Source: Oenanthe sinensis
Taxonomy: Eukaryota; Streptophyta; Magnoliopsida; Apiales; Apiaceae
DNA length: 64,000 nt
Assembly: GCA_028671895.1 (NCBI GenBank)
Contig: CM053810.1
Location: 67,519,501-67,583,500 of the forward strand
Reading direction: 5' to 3'
Positions 51,968-61,960 of the stretch are shown here, piece by piece (position 1 is the first letter of the stretch; each line of letters begins with the position of its first letter). A model generated the notes under the pieces. That model ran no database searches. It saw only the letters and a program-made list of their open reading frames with translations, and was not told the origin of the DNA. The translations under genes and the position numbers were made by a program.

Positions 51968-52209
51968 CTCCCTCCGTTCCATAAAAAGTGGCGGTTTATA
52001 AAAATTAAAAGTCAAGCTGATTCAACTTTGACCATTTATTAATAATTATTGTTAGAAATAAAAATTGTGAAAAATATATTACATTAACTATTATAGTTAA
52101 TTTTTATTTTTGTAAAAATATAAATCAGTAATATTTAATAAGTGATCAAAGTTGAATCAGTTTGACTTTTATTTTTTATAAAGCGCCGCTTTTTGCGGAA
52201 CAGAGGGAG
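51968..52209. mobile_element. Stowaway MITE
   Basis: Inverted ends are CTCCCTCCGTTCCATAAAAAG and TTTTTGCGGAACAGAGGGAG, with TA on both sides. The arms continue inward (GGCGG...AAGTCAA and TTGACTTTT...CGCCGC). Size is 242 bp. Confidence 0.92.
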
Positions 52210-52290
52210 TATTTAATATAAAAGTATGTGAGTATTTACCTATAAAATTGTATTGAAAATGGATAGTGGACATGTCATGTGTTTTATTAG

Positions 52291-52709
52291 TAGAGACGGG
52301 AATCGGGTCGGATCGGGTTTGATCAAATCTAAACTCGAAAATTTTATCCAAACCCGAACTCGAAAAAACCCGAAATTTAAAACCCAAATCCGATCCGACG
52401 GATTTCGGATCGGATTCGGATTTACCCGAAAATACAAAATCCCGAATCTGAAATCCGAAAATTAAGTACATTTTTTTAACTAAATAATGTATAATATATA
52501 TATATATATAATATTATATAAATTTATATTATATTATATATATATTATTTATATTATAAAATAAGGTTTTTTTCTGATTCGGATCGATATACCTCAAATT
52601 CAAATCCAAATTCAAAAATTTTCTTCTCCAAAAATTAAATCTAAATTCAATAAATCCAAAATTTGAAGTTTCTTGGATACGGGTGAGATGGTAATGTTTT
52701 AAGTCCCTA
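52291..52709. mobile_element. Non-autonomous hAT element
   Basis: It starts TAGAGACGGG and ends GTCCCTA. Exact 8-bp duplications TTTATTAG lie at 52283-52290 and 52710-52717. The left half is dense in CGGATCGG/AACCCGAA motifs and the right half is AT-rich. Size is 419 bp. Confidence 0.85.
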
Positions 52710-52805
52710 TTTATTAGTCGTAACTCGTAAGTATCGATCGAATTTTATTCCATAAAGCATCGATCGAATTAATTCCATGTTTATGGTCGGTCACAGACTC
52801 TCAGC

Positions 52806-53275
52806 TAGGGCAACTCCGATCCAATTCAATTAGTTCGTTTTTATAAAAACTCAATCCTTTAATTGAAAAAAAATATATGTAACCCAACCCAATTAGTTCG
52901 ATTTGATTTGGGTTGGTTTAGGGTTGAGTTGATTTAAAATATTTATTGCAGAAAATATGAATAATATGTCGAAAATATTCATAAAATCTGCAAAAATCTG
53001 CAGAAAATGTATAAAATTGGACAGAATCTACATAGTGCAGAAAATATTTTTTACAAAAAGTGTATAAAATTGGACAAATCTACAAAAAATATTTAATTAA
53101 AATATATTATATGTAAACGAGTTGTGTTGGGTTAGATTTAAAATTTATTTAACTCTAATCCAACCCTCAACTTATTCGGCCTAACAAAAAAAATAATCAA
53201 TTCATAATTCGAGTTTGATTGATTGAATTTGCTCGGCCTGTAAGGGTCGGATTGGTTTACCCGTTAGCAGCCCTC
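52806..53275. mobile_element. Non-autonomous hAT element just upstream of the aminopeptidase gene
   Basis: The left end is TAGGGCAACTCCGATCCAATTC. The right end, complemented, is GAGGGCTGCTAACGGGTAAACC. Flanks are CTCTCAGC (52798-52805) and CTCTCGGC (53276-53283), matching 7 of 8. The interior repeats CCAACCCAA/TTGGGTT motifs. It ends 88 bp before the ATG at 53364, so it probably sits in or next to the promoter. Confidence 0.8.
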
Positions 53276-53363
53276 CTCTCGGCTTTCTCCGAACCCAAAA
53301 TAAAACGCTTTTGTAGTGTACTGTATTCAAGAGCAGCAAAGAGCAGAAGACAATCAATTTTGA

Positions 53364-56300
53364 ATGGCGAAATCGGTGGCTTCCGATCTAGTTGACTTCT
53401 TGAACGCCTCTCCCACTGCTTTTCACGCTGTTGGTATGCGTACTCATAAGTCATACATAACCCCCCCTCTCTCTCTCTCCATACTACATAGTACATACAT
53501 ACACTGTATTATTAGTAGTAGCTATTTTCTTCATATACTGCTCTTTCTTGGTTGTTTCATTTGTAAAACTCTGCTTATTTAACAGAGGAGGCCAAAAGGC
53601 TCTTGAAAATTGCTGGGTATGAGCAGATTTCTGAGAGACAAGATTGGAGTTTGCAAGTGGGCAAAAAGTATTTTTTCACCAGGAATTATTCCACCATTCT
53701 AGCTTTCGCCATCGGAAATAAGTACGAGCTTTGATTTCTTGACTCGTATTTTGTGTGTTGATAATACCCTTGTCGTATGCTTATATTTCGAGAGAATAAT
53801 ATGTGCTTAATTCATTGTCTCTTTTTATATTTGCACAATAAAGTTTGCTAAATGGCTTTTTAAGGGTCGCTTTAAAGTGTCCCATTTCAACGTTTTAAAG
53901 CCAATGCTGGAATCATAGGATTTAGATAAATGATGTTATTCAGAATTGTCACACTCTAACTATACTCAGAAAACTCAATGCACAGTTTTTATAACTCAAG
54001 GATGTTGCCATGTTTTGTTAGGGAGGTTAAACTGGGGCTGGGAATGTTAAAAATTGCATCTTTTAATTCTGAATAGCTTTTGATACTGACTTTTAGTTGG
54101 TGGTTCATCATCTGCAGCTTGACCGGAGATAAAGAGATAAAGATTAGGGTGATATGCGTGTGTGTGTGTGTGTATAGGTTTCATCTTGAATCGAATATGT
54201 ATGTAACTAAAAGATAGTGGCAGTAGAATCTGTTAGCGGAATACATAGTCCCATAGAAAGTCATATTTGGTACAACGAAGAAAAGTATTGGAAGTAATAT
54301 TTTAGATTTGTATGCCTTAAGTTTTGTAAGCTGGCATTTTTAGCAATGTTTCTGAAAATATGTTTGTTTCCTCTTTTTGGAATGATACTATTTTCATATC
54401 AAATTTCAGTTGAAGGCGATTATTATGCAGAGTGTAAAACATACAAAAAGTATGTGGAATTGTGTTTTCATTTTGGACCGCCTAAAAAACTTCCTGCAAC
54501 CCGTTGCAGACTATAAATATATAATGCGGAGTACATATCAATTACTCAACTTAGTAACTTGCTAGATTGAGTGTCTGTCGTAAAATTATACATCACAGTT
54601 TAGTGTTTATGCCTCTTGATCACTGTCACTGTATCTGTGTTTTAGATATGTTGCTGGAAATGGATGCCATATAATTGGTGCGCATACTGACAGTCCCTGT
54701 TTAAAGTTAAAGCCAATCTCGAAGGTCATTATCTGCCATTTTCTTATAATATGAATTTCTGCATTTAATCATGTTTACATCAATGAAAGGCTCACCGAGA
54801 GTAAATGACCTACTGTTTGGAATATTGGATGGCATCAGGTAGCAAAAGGTGGTTTCTTGCAAGTTGGTGTGCAGACATATGGAGGTGGTCTGTGGCATAC
54901 CTGGTTTGATCGAGACCTGACTGTTGCGGGAAGAATGATTATTAAAGAAGAGAAGAATGACTCTGTATCTTACTGGCATCGTCTTGTTAGAATTGAGGAG
55001 CCTATTATGCGAATCCCAACTTTGGCGATTCACTTAGATAGGTACTCATGTACTGGAAGGCTGGTTTATATGAACATTTGTATAATATTGGGAAGCCGGT
55101 GGTTTTAATTTTGGATATTTGTTGTGTTCTTCTGTTGGATAGGAGTGTTCATGAAGGATTTAAGGTGAATACGCACAGTCATCTTGTTCCGGTCTTGGCA
55201 ACGTCAATAAAGGTAATTTCTTCTTTTGTCTTGGGTACCAAGTCCATATAGCATCACTTGAATTAATTAGTCCAAAAAAGTTCAACTATAATGAAGATTA
55301 CTTATATAGTAAGGAAAATCACATTCAATTCCACAACACATGTAAATAATCAACCCGCGAGTACAAGCGTGATGTAATAATATAACTATATAAGTAAAGA
55401 ACTAGATTGTAGATTTGTTGAGTGTCTGAGATGCAGTACAGTTTATTTCCTCAGCCTAGATTTATTTTTTTAATTACTTATCACAGTTCTATTATATATT
55501 TCTCAAGGTAGATTTTGGCAGCTTTAGCCTTTACCTTTAGTCACTGCTTAAGTAATGCTAAAAGGTTTTATCATCTGTATAGTACTGTAATAGTTATGAC
55601 TCACTAAATATAACAAAATTGGGAGAAACCATTAGAAAAAGTTCTATCCTGGCTGAAGTAGATGTTGCAGCTCTTGTTTATGGAATGATAAATCAGTCAG
55701 TTTTCTTCCAAGTGTAACAAACATATTATGAGTTGACCTTCTTTATTCCAGGCAGAGCTCAATAAACCAGTTACTGAGAATGGTGCTGTAGAAGCTGGAC
55801 TTTCTACTGATGGAAAAAAGTCTCCTGAAAAACATCATTCCTTACTTCTAGAAGTAAGCACTCCGGCATTTTGTCTCCTTATGGATGTAGTTAATTGTAT
55901 GAGCCCTTATGTTGCTAATACACACACAGGTGCATGCATATATTGTGTTTATCTGATTTGATTTTTTTACTCCCCCGTCCCCCATATTGTTTAGCTTCTT
56001 GCAACTCATGCTAGCTGCAAGCCAGAGGAGATATGCGATTTTGAGTTGCAAGCATGTGATACTCAACCAAGTATAATTGGCGGCGCCATGAAGGAATTTA
56101 TATTCTCAGGAAGACTTGACAATCTGTGCATGTCATTTTGCTCTTTAAAGGTATATGCTTTTTCTACTTGTGATAGGTATATGGTTTTTGTTGTTGAGTG
56201 CACTTAGTATGGCCTGTATATTCATATTATTAGTTGTAACTAGTGTACAAGCATATAACTTGTGTATTTTTTAATATATTGTTGGAAAAGGCTTGAAGGA

Positions 56301-58719
56301 GGTGTAGTTCCAACCCTCAGAAGTTTTTTCTAAATATTTAACACTTGTGTTGTTGATAAGCTGATTATGCTACATTGGAGTACATTATTTAATCCCATTA
56401 CCGAGCCAAAAAGTTAACTTTTTTTCCCTTTCTGTTTTCCAAAGTATCTTTCAAAAAAGATGATCTTGTGTGCAGAAAACGATTGAGATCTTGAAATCAT
56501 ATTACTGACGTGAGAGCGTTTCTAAAGTCATTGAGGATAGGTTGTACAATTATTTGCAATTTTTGTGGATGCAATCATGATTAGCACTTCAACTTTTTTT
56601 CCCATTATTTTTCTAATTTATTTCTTTTTCTGGATATGAAATTATGATCTGAATATTAATGATTGTAGACAACACATTCGTACTCAAAGACACAGATATT
56701 GTTCAGTTTGGTAGATTTTAGAAATCCTACATTACTTTAAGAAATACATGAACCTCAAAATATGCAAGAAAAGACTGCAGAAAAGAAAACTCATCAGTTC
56801 CCAACATTTGAGCAATGTGTAGAGTATCCGTATCTAGACGCATCAGTTAATCTGTCTAATGTCATACAATTGCTTTTAACATTGTATAAATGAAATACCA
56901 TAGTTTAAGAGAAATATTGACAATTATATACGATGCAATTAATTTAGGCATTGCTTTCAGAGGATCTTACAATTTTTTTTTGCTAAATAGATCTTACAAA
57001 AAGTTGTCAACATAACCATGGGAAAAATATATATACTGCCCAAAGATCAATGTCTCTGAATTAATTGAACTGTAGTCGCCCATCTTTAAATTTCCTGTCC
57101 ATGTTGAACCTTCCTGTGGCAGCGTGGTAGCAAATTTTTCATTACTAATATTTTCAATAGATCTTATTATCTTCCATGTAGTTTAATTTCTTAAATGGCA
57201 TTAAAGTGCTTCAGAAACTTCGTATATGTCCCAGTTAGACAATGTTGCCATTTTTATGTGCAAAATTTGACAATGGTACCTCATTTTTGCAAGTACCAAG
57301 TTTTGTTTTAGTTGTACGTCACCACCTTCCCCTCCCTCTTTCAATAAATATTTTTTTATGGTTGCTTAGCAAAAAAAGAAAAAGAAAAAAAAGAATATTA
57401 AGGAAAGGAAATAATATTATTCAAGTATTTTGTGATTTTCGTTGACTCATTGTCTACCTAATTTGATATATACTGTCATTTTAATCACTTATCCTCTATG
57501 AATGAAAGAGTTCTATACATACAATACTACAGTAATTTATGCCACATGATATCTATATGAATATATTTTTTAGGCATTGATTGATGCCACCTCTTCTGAA
57601 AGTACTCTTGAGGATGAGACTGGTGTAAGGATGGTAGCACTGTTTGATCATGAAGAAGTTGGATCTAATTCAGCCCAAGGAGCTGGATCTCCTGTCATGT
57701 TGGACGCTCTGTCGCGAATTACGAGTTCCTTCAGCTCTGATTCTAAGGTAGCAGTACTTATCAAACTTTATTTACAGTGAACCCTTTTTCTTGTACAAAT
57801 AACTTTGTTTTTGATGTTTTTAAAGTCTTGGAAAGAAAATTTCCGCAAAATAATATTTTAGTATTTTACAAATTCTTTGCCTCATATTGGAGAGATCTTA
57901 TATCATCGCATATTCGCGTTCTTGAATTACTTTGCTGGAACATGCAATTGTGGAGGTTGCCTTTAATTTAACATGTTATTCTTTGCTCAATTACTTGGCA
58001 GTTACTGAAGAAAGCTATACAAAGGAGTTTTATTGTATCGGCTGATATGGCACATGCGTTGCATCCAAATTATATGGTATATATTCCTCTACTCTGAGTT
58101 CCTGTGAGCAGCAGTGTCCCTGTTTTTTTTTCTGCATTATAGACATATTATGTTCCTCAGGACAAACACGAAGAAAATCATCAGCCCAAGATGCATAGCG
58201 GGCTTGTGATTAAACACAATGCAAATCAACGTTATGCAACCAATGCTATTACTTCTTTCATATTCAGGGAAATAGCACAGAAACACAACCTACCTATTCA
58301 GGTCAGTAGAATAATGAGGTTAAAAAATTGCTTTGAATTTTCAACAAGCAAGAAGATAGAATGGAACCTTTGTTTCATCTCTTGTGAATTTGATGATGAT
58401 ATTATGCCATCTTTACCTGCAATGTTTCCTACTTTTGATCTTGAAGCAGTTAATATATTATTGTGAAATACTGAACAATATGGTGCTCCTGATGCAGGAC
58501 TTCGTGGTTCGCAATGACATGCCATGTGGTTCAACCATTGGTCCTATTCTGGCAAGTGGCGTGGGGATTCGTACGGTTGATGTTGGAGGTCCACAACTAT
58601 CTATGCATAGCATAAGAGAGATGTGTGCAGTTGATGATGTGAAGCATTCTTATGAACACTTCAAGGCCTACTTTGAAGAATTCTCGGCTCTTGACACCAA
58701 AATTACGGTGGACAATTAA
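53364..58719 (+). CDS. DAP1: Aspartyl aminopeptidase (M18 family), 475 aa, eleven exons
   Basis: Exons: 53364-53433, 53586-53721, 54646-54724, 54839-55041, 55143-55212, 55752-55853, 55995-56150, 57574-57747, 58002-58076, 58161-58301, 58498-58719; 1428 bases in frame. This M18 metallopeptidase removes N-terminal Asp or Glu from peptides as a large cytosolic homo-oligomer. The di-zinc site is complete: H82 in GAHTDSP, D262 in GRLDNL, E299/E300 in FDHEEVGS, D345 in SADMAHA, and H439 in QLSMHSIRE. No signal or transit peptide precedes MAKSVASDLVDFL, consistent with the cytosolic form of plants. Length is normal for the family. The promoter side is crowded by two hAT MITEs and a Stowaway within 1.4 kb. 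Confidence 0.96.
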
Positions 58720-59158
58720 GCATCCAAATCAACTCAGAAGAGTGCATCTGGGGTCGGCTGTGTTTTACAAGTCAACACTGTAGTTTTAAACGTGCAACTC
58801 TTTAAGGCTTATAGTCCATCCATGCCGTGGTTGTAGCGACTAGTAGAATGAATAATATATTCTTTTGAGAAATATCAAAAGAAAACCAAAATATGAAATG
58901 TCTTTGGAAGATGTTTTTTTATATATCACGGACTACAAATAGTTGGCCTGAAGACGAGAAGTTTTGCAATATGATTACTGTCCTCCATATTTCATTCGTA
59001 AATCAGTGAAATACATAAGATTAATGGGCAAGACAGATAGTAGTTTGAATTTGTTATATTTAACTTTGTGTTCTTTTTGGCTAGATTTTGTTATATTCAA
59101 CTTTTATATTCAACTTGCGAGACACAGAGAGAAAAAAGTGACCAGCATAAAGCTCACT
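58720..59158. other. 3' UTR of the aminopeptidase gene and spacer to the U1 cluster
   Basis: No coding content. The spacer to the first snRNA upstream element is only about 440 bases. Confidence 0.5.
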
Positions 59159-59159
59159 T

Positions 59160-59212
59160 GTCCCACATCGAGGAAAAACAATAAAATAGATGTAAATAGG
59201 ACTATATAATAA
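59160..59212 (+). promoter_or_regulatory. USE plus TATA box of U1 copy 1
   Basis: The plant snRNA upstream element GTCCCACATCG lies at 59159-59170 and a TATATAATAA box begins at 59203. The roughly 33-base gap is the spacing of Pol II-type plant snRNA genes (Pol III types are about ten bases shorter). Confidence 0.9.
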
Positions 59213-59231
59213 TGGGGTGTGCCGAATGGAA

Positions 59232-59400
59232 AAACTTACATACCTGGACGGGGTCAATGGGTGATCATGAAGGCTCATGGCCTAGGCAAGTGACCTTCAT
59301 TGCACTTCAGGAAGGTGCACCCGCCTAACATCTCCTTGTAGGAGACTGTACGTCTTAATTTCTGGTAGTGGGGGCCTGCGCTTGTCGCGGCCCCTTCTAA
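59232..59400 (+). ncRNA. U1 snRNA, divergent copy 1
   Basis: U1 pairs with 5' splice sites and nucleates the spliceosome. Here CCTGGACGGGGTCAATGGGTGATC is recognisable, as are the U1-70K loop region GATCATGAAGG, the U1A loop ATTGCACTTC within a CCTTC/GAAGG stem, the Sm site AATTTCTGG, and the GGGGCC...GGCCCC final stem. The recognition end is unusual: ACTTACATACCTGG instead of ATACTTACCTGG. This is either a four-base insertion or a changed Psi5 position. Stem III has changed sequence but keeps pairing (TCTCC/GGAGA). The 3' box is not clear. It is more divergent than copies 2 and 3: a variant U1 or an ageing pseudogene. Confidence 0.88.
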
Positions 59401-60417
59401 TTAAATTATAAGGAGTTTTTATTATTGAGTACTAGTAACTAGGATTGGAACGGTGGACTAAAATCGTGGATTGCTATATCTTTATACAACAATACATTTG
59501 CTTAGGGTTATTATTAGTATGGTAAACCGTTTCTCTCTAGTTAGCTGAGCCTTGGTGAAATTCCCCGTGAACTAGTATAATAGTAAGCTTCCAATTTGTT
59601 GAATAAAAATGTTCAGGATACCTCGATTTGAATGGCATTCGGCCAAATATGTTAAGACTCCCTTTTTTTTTGGTGCTATCGAGCTCCAAATAAGGTTGAA
59701 TTTCTGTGTCATTGTTAATGGGTTCAGGATTTTGGGAAGGCATTCCAAATATTGACATTTCTTGCTAATATCAGGACAATTTTTGTTGCAGCCTTTGGGT
59801 TTTTGTCCCCAGCTTCTTGTGGTGCTTTGCATACAGGGATGCTCATGTTCTACATTGGTTGTAGGTGTTCTTGCTAGTTATATTGCTGTGTGGCTCTCAC
59901 AAACAATATATCTTGCTTTTTTTTCATGAGGGTTGTTTTTCTTATGCTGATCACACTGAATTCCTTTCTGCGGGGAAGTCACAACACACAGGTTATATCA
60001 ATTACCACAATTGTAGTTCATCTTTTACTTTGAGACAAGTATTGGCCATTCTTAAAGAGGTGGAGTGAGCCACACTCTCTATATCTTCTAATTATTATTG
60101 ATCTATGCGTACATTTTAGTAACATCAATGGTTGAATTGTTGGTTTTTTTACTTTGATGATTAATTTGTACATGGTTGTAAACCTCAGTTGCCAAAGTGT
60201 ATCCCCTACTCTTAATTGAATTGCAATTAAAATTTTGTTTGACAGCACAAAAGCCCATAGAGCTACACAAATGGTTTATCTACTGTTTTAGTACCTTTTT
60301 TCCAAGGCTTAATACAGTAGTAGGGTTGCACTTTTCAAACATTTGAGAGATTATCAAAGCACAACCCATGATGAAACTAGTGTATGTACATAGACGCATA
60401 GGTTATATGTTTTCCGC
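59401..60417. other. Spacer between U1 copies 1 and 2
   Basis: No gene recognised. Its last 80 bases (around TTATCAAAGCACAACCCATG) are similar to the sequence upstream of copy 3 (TTATCGAAGCAAACCCAGTG), so the duplicated unit extends upstream of the USE. Confidence 0.5.
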
Positions 60418-60468
60418 GTCCCACATCGTTTACGCGAAAAGTAGTACACCAATAGAAGCTATAAGTAA
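60418..60468 (+). promoter_or_regulatory. USE plus TATA box of U1 copy 2
   Basis: GTCCCACATCG at 60418-60428 is followed by TATAAGTA at 60460-60467. The 31-base gap is of the Pol II type, and transcription should start about 31 bases beyond the TATA box. Confidence 0.92.
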
Positions 60469-60490
60469 AAAGGAAGTTGCGTTGGATTGA

Positions 60491-60655
60491 TCACTTACCT
60501 GGACAGGGGCGATGGTTGATCAAGAAGGGCCATGGCCTAGGTTAGTGACTTCCATTGCACTGAGGAAGGGTTCTAGCCTAAGGTCTACCCAAGAGGTGGA
60601 ACCTATGTCATAATTTGTGAGAGGTGGAGCTTGCGTTCGCGCAGCTCTACGCCAA
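60491..60655 (+). ncRNA. U1 snRNA, copy 2
   Basis: It begins TCACTTACCTGGAC with the full ACTTACCTG recognition sequence. It then shows the U1-70K loop GATCAAGAAGG, the U1A loop ATTGCACTGA between CTTCC and GGAAG, the Sm site ATAATTTGTGA, and a final stem GTGGAGCTTGCG-TTCG-CGCAGCTCTAC. Downstream AGTACATAA fits the plant snRNA 3' box (AGTNNAA). An extra A splits GGACGGGG into GGACAGGGG. All four stems can still form. Likely functional, though the first two bases differ from the canonical AT. Confidence 0.93.
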
Positions 60656-61122
60656 TTCTAGTACATAATTTAGACCCCTTAATGGGTCTGAGGTCTGTCC
60701 AAATTTTCTGTGTTTTGCGCAGATGTGTTAGGTAGTTATTTCAATGGGAAACGGCCTTTTTCATAGGAGACTGTGCAAAACCATTTTCGAGGACTCATGA
60801 ATCATTTGGATCATTGTTATTGTTCGCATTGAAGTAGTACATTCGAACTTTACTCACATTGCAATGCAGTCATGTTACGATTAGGTAGACCATGTAGTAT
60901 TTGCCCCCGGCATGGTTTTGCCTACATTATATACTCAAAATTAAGGAAAGCATATAAAGAACAGTAGTTTAGAGATAATTTTAAATAAGCATACTTTCGT
61001 ATTAAATATCTTAGGTGTTTATTAGAGATCCACTTTCAAGAGGATTTTAAAGTTATCGAAGCAAACCCAGTGAGAAACTTTGGTAGTTGGTATTTTGAAT
61101 ATACTGCTTTTGTGTTTCTTCC
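60656..61122. other. Spacer between U1 copies 2 and 3
   Basis: No coding content. It includes the duplicated upstream block near 61040-61090. Confidence 0.5.
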
Positions 61123-61172
61123 TTCCCACATTGAGACTCCAACGAGTTGTACAAATATTAGATGCTATAACT
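61123..61172 (+). promoter_or_regulatory. USE (one mismatch) plus TATA-like box of U1 copy 3
   Basis: TTCCCACATTG at 61123-61133 differs from the consensus TCCCACATCG by one base. CTATAACT at 61164-61171 acts as a weak TATA box at the same spacing as copy 2. Confidence 0.8.
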
Positions 61173-61196
61173 AAAGAGGAAGATGCAACGTATTGC

Positions 61197-61361
61197 TCAC
61201 TTACCTGGACGGGGTCAATGGTTGATCAAGAAGGACCATGGCCTAGGTTAGCGACTTCCATTGCACTTGGGAAGGGCGTTGGCCTAAGGTCTACCCAAGT
61301 GGTGGAGCCTACGTCATAATTTGTGACAGGTGGAGCTTGCGTTCGCGCAGCTCCACGCCAA
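61197..61361 (+). ncRNA. U1 snRNA, copy 3
   Basis: It starts TCACTTACCTGGACGGGGTC. It contains GATCAAGAAGG (U1-70K loop), ATTGCACTTG between CTTCC and GGAAG (U1A loop), the Sm site ATAATTTGTGA, and the last stem GTGGAGCTTGCG-TTCG-CGCAGCTCCAC. The 3' box is AGTTTAA. Of the three it is closest to the plant U1 consensus in its first 60 bases. The weak USE may lower its expression. Confidence 0.94.
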
Positions 61362-61909
61362 TACAAGTTTAATGTTGTAATTTTTTGAGGGAAAAGCTTT
61401 GAGTAGGTTTTAAATAATATGTGTTATTTAATAATGTTAGTTAAAGTTTTGGTAAATAGGCTGAAAATTGTTACGGTTAGAGTCAGGCATATGCTGAATT
61501 TCGTTTTTCTGAAAAAATAAATTGGACCAGTTGTTGTCTTTATTATTTCTGCTTTTTATATATATCATCAGTGATCAATCAAATAAAAAGTTATTCTTTA
61601 TAGGTGTCATTCTTTATAAATTGAATATTATTGTTCGGTTGAGTAACGTAACAAGAAGAAATTAAAATGTTGCAAAATATAGTGTTATCAAAGATGAAGT
61701 AACTTCCTTCAATTTGGAGCAACTACAAATAACTTGGAGGTAGAAGAGATTTCAATACAAAAATGAATAAAAAATATTAATCGTATTTATCCAAATGGCA
61801 AAGGGACATAATTATTGATCATTCTATTTTTTTTTTGAAATGTAAAATAAATTGATCAATACAAACGTTTTAAAAGTATTTAGACATATAAGTATTGCTA
61901 GGATAGATT
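61362..61909. other. Spacer downstream of the U1 cluster
   Basis: AT-rich, no features recognised. Confidence 0.45.
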
Positions 61910-61960
61910 CCCACATCGAAGGAAAACTAAAGGGAGCGGAAGCAGAGTACAAATAGGGGC
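61910..61960 (+). promoter_or_regulatory. Orphan snRNA-type USE with a TATA-like box
   Basis: TTCCCACATCG at 61910-61920 matches the snRNA upstream element exactly in its core. TACAAATAGG follows at about 61949. No U1, U2, U4, U5 or U6 sequence that I can recognise follows within 150 bases. It may be a leftover of a lost U1 copy or the promoter of another small RNA. Confidence 0.5.
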
